Below are positions 22,993 to 32,182 of a stretch of 64,000 bases of DNA, piece after piece. The notes below the pieces were generated by a model. The model did not search any database and was not told the DNA's origin. It worked only from the letters and a program-made list of their open reading frames with translations. The position numbers and the translations under genes are program-made. The DNA is from Paracyclopina nana (taxonomy: Eukaryota > Arthropoda > Copepoda > Cyclopoida > Cyclopettidae). The DNA is taken from assembly GCA_019096065.1 (NCBI GenBank), contig JAGUCH010000002.1, forward strand, positions 13,590,501-13,654,500, in the 5' to 3' direction. Numbering within the stretch: the stretch's first letter is position 1; the number at the start of each line of letters is the position of its first letter.

Positions 22993-24409
22993 GAGTTTTT
23001 AAACTGTAATGTTATGGAGCAATTCTTGCTTTTTCCCCGCAATTACGAAGTAATTTAACCTTGGAATTGCTTTTGATTCAAAGAGTCTTCAATTTAAGAG
23101 TCTCATCTGAATGCGACTTTTGTCAACGTCTAATTTAGCTTTTCGTAGTTTGGCAGTTTATTAGCCTGTTGATGCCATCATTTGTCATTTTTGTCATTTG
23201 ATGAAACATCATATTGAACCTTTTGGCCTGCTATGTTCAGAGCAGCTTTAAAGCTGATCAAATCTTTCTTTAGATCAGAATTGCTACTCAGAATCGTTTC
23301 TGTCTGAGCTTCTTTTATGAGGAAAGAAAGTGCAAGTTTCTTTTTGTAAAAAACCTGGTTTTTGTATTGCTATTCCTTTAGGTTTAAGCCTGTGGAGTTT
23401 CTGAGTATGATCCGGTCTTTCCGGATTTGCGAGCGCTTTTTCAGTTAGAATTTTGCGGTATCTGAGTTTACTCATAGAAAAGTAAGAATTCTGTCTTTAG
23501 ATTGAATTCTAGCAAAAATGAGTTCATCATGTTTTTTTTCTAGCTTTTGACTTTAGTTTAAAGCCCTTGGATCATTTTTGCTTTAGCGGAAATTTGAACA
23601 ATGTCAAATTGCACAATGCGCTTGGTGGGGATTTTCCCCGCATTTTTGCAATTTAAAATTCAAGTTTTTATCCCTTGATAGGTATGATTCACCCCCTTGT
23701 TTGATATGCCTGATGACATTTTTAGGGGCAAAAGTTTGTGACTAGAAAGACTTTCACGAATTTTGCCGTCTTGTATCGGATTTTTTGTAATTGGCCAAGG
23801 TGGTGCGCTGCGATGAGCGATTGGCCAAAGTGGTGCGCTGCGATGAGCGATCCGCGCAAAAGAATTGACCACATTTTTGACAATGGTGCTTTCAAGTCGT
23901 GATTGTGAAAGCCAATTCGCAGCTGATCTTGTCTGCCCACTTTCAGCTTTAGCTTGTTGGGCTTTTATGACAATTTTTACTTCAAATTGGAGATCAGTAT
24001 TGGGATCATTTTCGAAGTTTTCAACAGTTTGCTTCAGTTCTGTTGCTTTGATTGTCTCATAGGTGTCATTGGCCTTGTTTTCTGGTTTGGCCAAATTTGT
24101 TTGGTTTTTGCCCTTTAGTTGGACAATGATGAGGTCCTCTGGGAAGGGAATTGCACATGAGGATTCAGCTGTACAGATTTTTGACGCGTCAGGATTTTCC
24201 TTTTCGTATTCAGCAAGGTATCTGCAAAACCTTGCGAACCAGCCTCTTTTCCTTATGAGGATCATTTCTAATTTCTCTCTGAGGATTATGAAGGTTTCAT
24301 CTCTGGCCTTGCTGTCTTCGGCATCAATGACTGCAGTTTTGTCTTTGAATGCCTCAATTTCTTTTTCGATATTACATATTTTTGGTCTCAATTCTTTGAG
24401 CTTTTGAAC

Positions 24410-24580
24410 TGTAGCAGGAACACGGGTCGGCGCTGCCGAAGGCGTGGACCGCCCGCCGCGAGGCGATTCTCTGTTCTTATACGGCAGTCAATATACGATA
24501 GTGATTGAGTAAAGATCTCTATGCTTTCATCTATACGTGCGTAACGTGTCAGGTCTTGGAGGGTATTCTAACCCCCTACA
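24410..24580 (+). repeat. 5' LTR of the Ty3 element
   Basis: 171 bp, TGTAGCAGGAACACGG... to ...CCCCCTACA. It is followed by AATTGGCTCGGTGCTGAGG, in which a primer-binding site is expected. Confidence 0.95.
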
Positions 24581-26124
24581 AATTGGCTCGGTGCTGAGGA
24601 CAACTCTCCGAGTACCATCGACACCTTCGCTTCCCACAAAGGTAAAATACCAAAATACCAGACACAAGAGAGCAACAATTTAGCGAATAAAACGCTGCTG
24701 TTATGGAGCCATAGCCGAATCCAGAGGACACTTCCTGGAACGCTCCAACCTCCGCCCTTGCCGAGGCCGGGAGACCGAGGTCACCCGGGCCACACGAGGG
24801 GGATCCGTGTTGGGTAGGCGACCCCCGCACCGCAGCGTCCAGCGCGACCCCGGTGTGAGCTCTACCCCGGCCAACTTGGATCATCAAGGCCACTGCGTTC
24901 CGGCTGAAAGCATGCCGAGGAACACCACCTCCGCCCTCGCTGAGGCTGGGCTGGCTGAGGCCACCCAGAGCACGAGGGGGAGCAGTTGGGCAGGAGGTCC
25001 CCGCACAGCGCGCAGTCCATTCCAAGGACCCTGTGTGGGAACTCTGCCTCCTGGCTACGATATGCCAGGGCCGCCTCTTGCGTCGAGGTCGCGGGGTGCA
25101 CCTCCTCCCTGAAGGAGTCGCTGCAGCAATCCCCGGGCCACTGGAGGTGTGAGCACAGTAGGCATCGCGTCACTCCGCAGAAAGACGCGAATACGCTGTG
25201 GCTGGCTACGACCAACGCCAGCAACCCTCGCCTAGCCGATACCCTGGGCCTGTCGAAGGAACCACCCAGAGGATCGCACGGGAGAGGCCCCGACCCTGTC
25301 TCCGCCGAAGACCACGGGCCCATGAAGGGAACTACCCGGTGGCTTGCCGGGAGGGGTGCATCACTCTGCAGAAAGATGCCCCGAATTCGCTGATCAGACA
25401 CGCACACTCTGTACTGCGATTGCTAATAATAAACGAGTACGAATCATCACATTACGCTCCCAACTATTCATTTTCTGCACAACTGAGTTGTCAGGAGGGC
25501 CACGCCTTCCGCCGCTGACCCGAGGGTCGCGGCTATAACGAGCCAGCAGCCGGGCGGGGTGCGCCGCCGCGGCTTAGCGACCGAGGTCGCCCAATTATGG
25601 CGAGAGAGAATTCTGCCATCCTGCTAGCGGCATCTCCAAAGATGCAATCTTTCTGCTGTAAAATGCATTTTAGGTCTACGGGGGGCCATAAAACCCAGAG
25701 TTGGCCTCTTTAAGAGTGCATGCTGCACGCACATGCGCTAGGGCAATTTGCGCATTGTCCGTTACAAGCTGAAAGCCATTAAGGTTGTCGTCAAGTTGCA
25801 AGCGCTGAAAAAGATCGTTAAAATCTCCAGCTGGAAATTGATATTGTAAACAATTCAATTTGTCGCACTAAAGCAATTGCCGCTGGGAGGGGGGGATATT
25901 GACCTGCGGAGTGGCGTGAGAGTGGCCATTGCATAAACTAAGAGAGGGGCTATAAAAGATCGAGGAGTGGGGGAAAATGCACAGTTCTTTGGACATCCTC
26001 CAAGCTACTACACCTCCACTCTTGCACTTTTTGCATCCCTCTCGGTAAAACTAATTGCAATTACTCGTTTGTGGCTTCGCGCTCACGAATCGCGCTCACC
26101 CTTTAGTTGCACTCTCTCACCACG
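24581..26124 (+). other. Ty3 5' leader with diverged tandem repeats
   Basis: A GC-rich leader of 1.5 kb precedes gag. Two diverged copies of a roughly 190-bp segment are visible (about 24720-24880 and 24900-25060), sharing CACGAGGGGGA and GTTGGG-AGG words. A second pair shares CACTC-GCAGAAAGA near 25165 and 25365. No protein is supported despite long open frames, which follow from the high GC. Confidence 0.7.
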
Positions 26125-27108
26125 ATGCCAGTCAATCGCTCTCCCCCGCGACATGCTGGAAACGACGACTCCGGCACCTCGCCAGACAGCAATGCCCCTG
26201 TAGCCCGGCCTCAAGGCCTGCAGCGGCAATTCGAGGACAACCTCGAGAATATAGGAGGGGCCGTTGGTGGCGAGGGCCTCCACCCGCTGGGGTTCCCACG
26301 GGGCGACACCCTCAATGTGGGACCCGCAGGCGGCGCCCGATCTCGCCACGGCACTGGGCCCGACCCAGCGGTTGGCCAGGCCAACCCCAGCCCAGCGGGG
26401 CCCCCTCCTGGCGTGGATCTGCAGGCGGTGCTTCTGCAGTTCATGCAGAATATGGAAGCGCAGCGCGCGGCTGACGCTCTTGCTCGGCAGCAAGAGGCGG
26501 AACTGCGGCGCACTGAGGCTACCGCCCGCCACCTCGAGGCCGAGGCCTCGGCGGCCTGGGCTGGCCGGAAGCATAAACTCGAGAAGTTCAAGGACACTGA
26601 GGCCGACAAGCTCACGTTCCGACTCCACGTCGAGGCCACTTTCCTAGGGTCGAAGGATTCGGAAGCGACCAAGAAAATGGAAATCAAGCATGCCATTGTA
26701 GGAGTGGCGGTGCGCACTGTCAACGAGGTTGACCTCCGCCTGGCGGACGAGGCCTTCACGTTCATGCATCTGTTGGACGCCTATGAGCGGTTCTTTGTCA
26801 CGGCAACCTCCTCCCAGGTGGCCCGCATCGCATTGGAAACGGCCCAGCAGCGGCACGACGAGGCCATTCCCCAATGGCATGCGAGGCTGCGCAGCCTCTT
26901 TGTGAGGGAGAAACCAGAGCTGGCTAAAGAGGTGGAAACTTACCCAGACCTGGTGCGCATTTTCGTTACCAAGCTCCACCGCAAGGATGTGGTCATGGGC
27001 ATCGCGGGACATAAGTTTACCACCATGGCCGACACACTGGAGGCCGCGTGCCAGGCCGAGTGCTGGCTGTACCTAGGGCAAGGCAAGGGCCGCATCGCTG
27101 CGCTCTGA
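26125..27108 (+). pseudogene. Ty3 gag with premature stop
   Basis: The frame begins at ATG 26125 (MPVNRSPP). A Pro/Gly-rich N-terminus is followed by a helical capsid-like region (KLEKFKDTEADKLTFRLHVE onward). A TGA at 27106-27108 interrupts the frame, yet the same frame continues into a perfect CCHC zinc knuckle (C-x2-C-x4-H-x4-C) at 27136-27177. The stop therefore truncates the nucleocapsid, unless it is read through. Confidence 0.85.
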
Positions 27109-27230
27109 CCCCCAGGGACGGACTCTCAGGTCGTCTGCTTCTACTGCGAGCGCAAAGGCCATCGGAAGGCCGAGTGCAAGACTCTGGACTATGACAAGCG
27201 TCAGGGCCTCTACGACCCCAAGGTGGACAA

Positions 27231-30200
27231 GTGGTCCCGCGCCGAGAGCCTGCAAAGGGACCAGGGGAGCAAAGGTCAGTCCGCGCGAGGCAAGGACCGA
27301 CGCCGTTCCTCCGATCGAGGATCCATCCGGGTCAGATCGGCGCCGCAACTCTGGCAAGAAACCCAGCTTGCCAACCGGAGGCCTGGGGACGCCTGGTGGT
27401 CGGGGTCCTCAATCCGATGGATCATCCGCTCCGCCTGGAGGGCGGGGCTCTCTACGGGCACCTTCGCGAGTACGAAGACCCGCCGACAGCCGCGGGCCAT
27501 GCAACCCTCGCTCCCGGGGTGCAAGCCCTCAAGGCCCCAGCGCCGGCGGCGGAGGCCGCCGCCGCGACTCCAGTCGTCCCCTCAAAGGCCGCCAGTGTGC
27601 AGGATCGGGTCGCGTTTGTCATAGACGCGTTTCAGCTGCGTGAGAACGAGCTGGTCAGGCAAGACCCAGGCCGGCTGACTGAGGCCGCTACCCTGCTCGC
27701 AGCTTACATGGATGCCTTCTCATTCGACGGCCGCACCGGGCAGACCGAGCTGGTGGAGCACGCCATCGACCTCAAACCTGGCACGCGGCCCATCAATATC
27801 CGGCGGAGGCCTATCAACCCGAACCTGGAAACCTCACTTAAGGACCAGATTCGCCAGTGGCTGAAGGACGAGATCATCACGCCCATCACCTCACTGTGGT
27901 CCGCGCCCCTGGTGCCGGTGAGAAAGAAGGACGGCTCGCTCCGATGGTGTGTCGATTATCGCGAGCTCAACAAGGCCACCGTGGTGGACTCGCACCCCAT
28001 CGGGGACGTCCGCGACAACCTCAGCCGTCTGGCCCGCTCCACCGTGTTCTCCACGCTGGACGCTGTGGGCGCCTTCAACGTGGTTCCTATCCGGGCTGAA
28101 GACGTGGAAAAGACCACGTTCTCGACCGGGGACGGCTCCTACGCATTCCTCAAGATGCCATTCGGCCTCACTAACGCCCCCAAAACCTACAGCCGGCTGA
28201 ACCGGATGGTTCTGGAGGGCGTGTCGTGGGATGTAGCCCTGCCCTACTTGGATGACTGCTTGGTACACTCGCCCGACTTCGACTCTCACCTGCGCAACCT
28301 TTGCTTGGTGCTCCAGGCCCACAAGAAGGCCGGCCTTCTGCTGAAACCGTCTAAATGTCACCTCTTCCAAACAAGGGTGACTTACCTGGGGCACGTGGTC
28401 ACGCCCCAGGGCCTCGAAGTCATGCCAGCCTACATCGACGTGATCCGCAAGTGGCCTCTCCCTAATTCGCGTAAGTTGCTGCGAGTCTTCTTGGGAAAGG
28501 CCAACTACTACCGGTCATTCATCGAGAAGTACCAGCATGTAGTGGCACCGCTCACCGATAAACTTTCCAAGGATGATGGAGCTAGCGACACGCACGTCTT
28601 CCAGCCCACACCTAAGTACAAGGCAGCCTTTGAAGAACTCAAGCGTCGGCTAACAATGACCCCGATCTTGGCCTACCCCATCTTCGAGTCGCCGAATCCC
28701 TTCATCTTGGACACGGACTTCTCGCAAGAAAACCGGGCCGTTGGAGGGGTTCTGTCTCAGGTGCAGGGTCAAAAGGAAAGGGTCATCTTGTACGGAGCCA
28801 AGAAGCTCAACGCGGCCCAGAGTAACTATTCGGCCAACCAGGGTGAACTAGTAGCGGTTATCATATTCATGAAACAGTTCCGCTACTACTTGCAGCACCG
28901 TCGCTTCATCCTGCGCACTGACCACCGGGCGTTGTTGTGGATCCGATCCATGGAAGCTCCTACCGGTATGCTAGCTCGGTGGTTGGACACCATTTCGAAC
29001 TACGACTTCGAAGTGGTCCACCGCGCCGGGGTCAAGCACGGCAACGCGGACTCCCCCAGCCGCGCCCCGCACCTGGAGTCAGCTGGAGATCACATCAGCT
29101 CCGAGGTCTCCGATGATGACTTCTTCCGGGTGGCCAACCTCAAGTTGATCCCCACCAAACCCGAGCTGTGGACAGTTGTGGTAAAGTTGGGCCAGGCACC
29201 ATCGGCCGAGCTTCGCAACGTGGCATCGCCCAGGCTGTTGCTCGAGCAGTTTGGCAGCCTCACCTTGGACCCGCAAGGGGCGCTGCGCCTCCTCAGTGCC
29301 GACCAGCAGTCTTCGCGCTTAATTGTGCCCCGACAATGGCAGGAGGCCAGCCTGCGCCACGTCCACGAAAAAATGGGACACCAGGGCAGGGACTCCTTGA
29401 TCCAACGTGCAGCTCAGCACTTCTATTTCCCTGGCATGACGACGTTGGCGGATGAAGTAGTCAAGTCATGCTTGTTATGCCAGCAGTCCAAGCCGGTGGG
29501 GAAGAATCAGCGGCATACATTGAAGTCTCACCACGCGGGTTATCCCTTCCAAATCTTGAGCTTGGATTAAGTAGGGCCGTTCAAGCCCTCCTCCAACCAG
29601 CACCGCTACTTGTTCACAGCCAAGTGCGTATTCACGCGATGGATCGAAGCTTTTCCATGCTGATCAAATGATGCTGAGACCGCCATCCGATTCCTCACCA
29701 ACGAGATCATCCCCAGATTTGGGCTACCGGAGAGGCTGCACACAGATCAAGGCACGCACTTCACGGCACACCTGATGCGAGAAGTGTGTACCGCGCTCGG
29801 TATACAAGCCACCACGACGCCGTCGTACAATCAGCGCAGCAACCCCGTTGAGCGGGCCCACCGGGACCTCAACGAGCTCATCCGCAAAATGATAAAAGGG
29901 CAATATTCGGACTGGGCAGAAGTAGTACCCTTTGCCCTGTTTGTTCTACGAACCACCAAGAACCGAACCACCGGCCTGGCCCCATACGAGATGGTCTGTG
30001 GACGTCAACCCGCCACCAACCTCGACCTTATCTTCGGAGACCCGCAGCTAGCGGTTGCCAAGGCCACTCAGGCTGGACGCTTCGCAAAGCAACTGCGCGA
30101 ACGAATACAGCTGGCGCACGAGTGGGCGCGCAAAAATATTGCGGCCTCGATCGAGCGCCAACGACGAGCTTACCACATGGACCGGCGATCCTTCACGGTG

Positions 30201-30302
30201 GGGCAAAAGGTGTGGCTGTTCACGCCTAAGGTCATCCCTAAAATCTCGAAAAAGCTCCAAACCTTCTGGACCGGCCCGTTTCCAAACGGGTCAATGAGCT
30301 GA
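27231..30302 (+). pseudogene. Ty3 pol: RT, RNase H, integrase, with stops
   Basis: The frame is open from 27231 to 29570; the true start is unclear. It shows an RT with the catalytic YLDD (28245-28256), a Ty3-type RNase H (FILDTDFSQ; LRTDHRALLWI) and the integrase HHCC zinc motif (HVHEKMGH...CLLCQQ). TAA at 29568-29570 falls at the first strand of the integrase core and TGA follows at 29661-29663. The core then continues in frame with HTDQGTHF and NPVERAHRDL. Near 30285 a frameshift moves the C-terminal segment (VNELTYEITPD; VSVDRLKLY) to another frame. No aspartic protease D-S/T-G motif was found. Confidence 0.9.
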
Positions 30303-30395
30303 CTTACGAGATCACGCCTGACCCGTCATGGCCCAATGCGAAGAAGCAGGTCGTTTCCGTCGACCGCCTCAAACTCTACGTGACGCCAACGGAGG

Positions 30396-30839
30396 GTGAG
30401 GTCGAACCAGCCTCCAACCGAGGCTTACCGATTAGCGGCGTCGAGTGGATCGGATGAGGACGACGACGAGGAGGCACCCCCAAAGTACGGAACTGCTGAA
30501 GCTGAGGAAGCCCCTGGACTGGACGAACCTGAGGCCACTCGCCGTACTGGGTTCCGCCAACGAATGCGAGAGGCTTTGTTCAAGGAGCAGGATGGGGTCT
30601 ATCGCAACCTCCAAGCCCAGGTGGACGCCTTGGCCCGGCAAAACGAGACAATGCACAACTATATCATGTCGGTGCTACCTGCTGTCTCTGTTCCATTGGC
30701 GACGGCCTCCGCGACCTCCACGCCCCTCAAATCTCCAATGGAAGGTAGCGCCCCTGCCGGACCCCCTATCTCCCCGGTGGCTCCTGCTACTGCCAGGCAC
30801 AGATATGCAAGTCGTGGGGACACGACCATCCCTCAGTAG
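30396..30839 (+). CDS. Extra 3' ORF of the Ty3 element
   Basis: A frame of 147 codons lies between integrase and the 3' LTR. It has an acidic run (SGSDEDDDEEAP), then a helical Gln/Glu/Arg stretch suited to a coiled coil (REALFKEQDGVYRNLQAQVD), then a Pro/Ser-rich end just before the polypurine tract AGTAGGGGGAAG. It could be a displaced C-terminal extension of pol or an accessory protein. No envelope features (signal, membrane segment) are seen. Confidence 0.4.
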   Translation: MRSNQPPTEAYRLAASSGSDEDDDEEAPPKYGTAEAEEAPGLDEPEATRRTGFRQRMREALFKEQDGVYRNLQAQVDALARQNETMHNYIMSVLPAVSVPLATASATSTPLKSPMEGSAPAGPPISPVAPATARHRYASRGDTTIPQ

Positions 30840-30847
30840 GGGGAAGT

Positions 30848-31018
30848 TGTAGTAGGAACACGGGTCGGCGCTGCCGAAGGCATGGACCGCCCGCTGCTAG
30901 GCGATTCTCTGTTCTTATACGGCAGTCAATATACGATAGTGATTGAGTAAAGATCTCTATGCTTTCATCTATACGTGCGTAACGTGTCGGGTCTTGGAGG
31001 GTATTCGAACCCCCTACA
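30848..31018 (+). repeat. 3' LTR of the Ty3 element
   Basis: 171 bp, about 96% identical to the 5' copy, preceded by a purine-rich tract. Confidence 0.95.
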
Positions 31019-31973
31019 GAACGTATGGTTTGAAGTCTTTTTTCATGACATCAGGCATGATTTTGTACCATTCATCATAGCGGTCTTGGATGACTGTCAT
31101 GTCAGCTTCAATTTCTTTTAGGACTTGTTTCCAATGTCCAATGTTATTAGGCGAGCTTGTATTGAGGTTACTAGCCATTTTTGCTTATTCAAGAACTAAA
31201 CATTATTGTTAAGAAAGCAATTTGGTCTTTTATTGTTCTTAAACAGCTACAGTTTTAACTGGGTGTAAGAAGAAGTGTTGAATCCGGATTGGCTTTTGAG
31301 TTGCTCTGGAATAGAATAGAAGTGAAAGAATTCGACGTCCTTTTGGGTCTATTGACCGTAGAGACGTCTGGGTGGGGTTCACTGGTCCTGTTGGACCTGT
31401 AAATAGAAACGGATTAGTTCTTTAGAACTGGAAAGAATGAAAGAATTAACTGTTGAGTCAACTTACAATAGTGCCAGGTGGGAGCTGGGTTTGATGATGC
31501 TTTTCAAGATTTGGTGCCACAGCTTTTGAACTGTGGGATTTCACTTGTCTGAGGATCACCGAAGCCGAACTTGCCACGTGGTTTTTGCTTCTTTGCTTCT
31601 GGGATTTGCTTTCGCCGATTCTGATAGTAAAGTTGCAAGGATTGAGTGCTGGAACTTGGTTTTTCCGGTGCTTGCGGAGATCTGATGCCTCGGGATTTGC
31701 TTTTACCGATGCCTCGGGATTGGACTGAGCCGATGCCAAGGGATTGGATTGAGCCGATGCCGAGGGATTTCACTAGTTTGAGGACTTTCAAGGCCAAGTT
31801 TTGTGCCAGACACTGTTAGCTTGAGCCGGAGGATTGCTTAAAAGCAGGCCTCTTAGATTCAAAGGGTTGCTATTGCAGGCCTTTGAAATCAAGCCCCATG
31901 AGCTACTGCCTTTCGAGGCGTATTCTCCAGGGTGGCAGGAAGTTTGGTTCTTGCTGCAATCCGTTGGTCGCCA

Positions 31974-32182
31974 TGTAAGCAATTTGCTACCCTGATACTA
32001 GTCCTTGGAGAAAATTGCCAATGACTTTATGAAGTAGTACTTTTGTATAAGTTTGTAACCGAAGAATAAATCTCGTGAACAACTTGTTGGGGTGAAAGGT
32101 GGAACCTAACTGATTTATTCAGCTGAAGCTGATGAGTTTAATGAGAGGGAGGGAAAATATAAAGAGCGGGAATATTCAAATA
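31974..32182 (-). repeat. LTR (5' copy) of the outer element, end-truncated
   Basis: Matches the left copy over about 209 bp with scattered substitutions. It is followed on the minus strand by TGGCGACCAACGG. The outermost about 22 bp present in the left copy are missing or replaced. Confidence 0.75.

Larger units (their letters stand above)
24410..31018 (+). mobile_element. Ty3/gypsy LTR retrotransposon, decayed
   Basis: A 6.6-kb element bounded by 171-bp LTRs (TGTAG...CTACA) and a 4-bp target duplication GAAC (24406-24409 and 31019-31022). The order gag, reverse transcriptase, RNase H, integrase is Ty3/gypsy. The LTRs differ at about six of 171 positions, so the insertion is not brand new. 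It is GC-rich, in contrast to the AT-rich host DNA. Coding is broken by a stop in gag, two stops in integrase and a frameshift near the integrase C-terminus. It sits inside the gag-like frame of another LTR element, in the opposite orientation. Confidence 0.95.
23660..31178 (-). pseudogene. gag-like gene split by Ty3 insertion
   Basis: The frame starts at ATG 31178-31176 (MASNLNTSSPNN) and runs to the insertion point at 31019. It resumes on the far side of the inserted element at 24405 and ends at 23660. Removing the insert and one GAAC duplication leaves a multiple of three, about 301 codons. The middle is rich in Lys/Glu helix-forming sequence, with an FARFCRYLAEYEKENPDA region. No enzyme motif. 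Interpreted as the capsid-like protein of the outer element, inactivated by the insertion. Confidence 0.65.
22433..32182 (-). mobile_element. Non-autonomous LTR retroelement, interrupted by a Ty3 element
   Basis: Two matching LTR copies (22433-22663 and 31974-32182) flank the element. Read on the minus strand, the LTR begins TGTCTG and ends TTACA. The right copy is followed at once by TGGCGACC, a plausible primer-binding site, and AGCGGGGAA precedes the left copy as a polypurine tract. Excluding the nested Ty3 element only about 2.7 kb of interior remains, with a gag-like frame and small tail frames but no reverse transcriptase or integrase, so it needed another element's enzymes. The right LTR lacks its outer about 22 bp. 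The family looks BEL/Pao- or gypsy-like; not settled. Confidence 0.75.

Noticed and set aside
24576-25518. Long open frames in the Ty3 leader
   Set aside because: High GC gives few stops; frames on both strands overlap, none shows a domain, and gag starts downstream.
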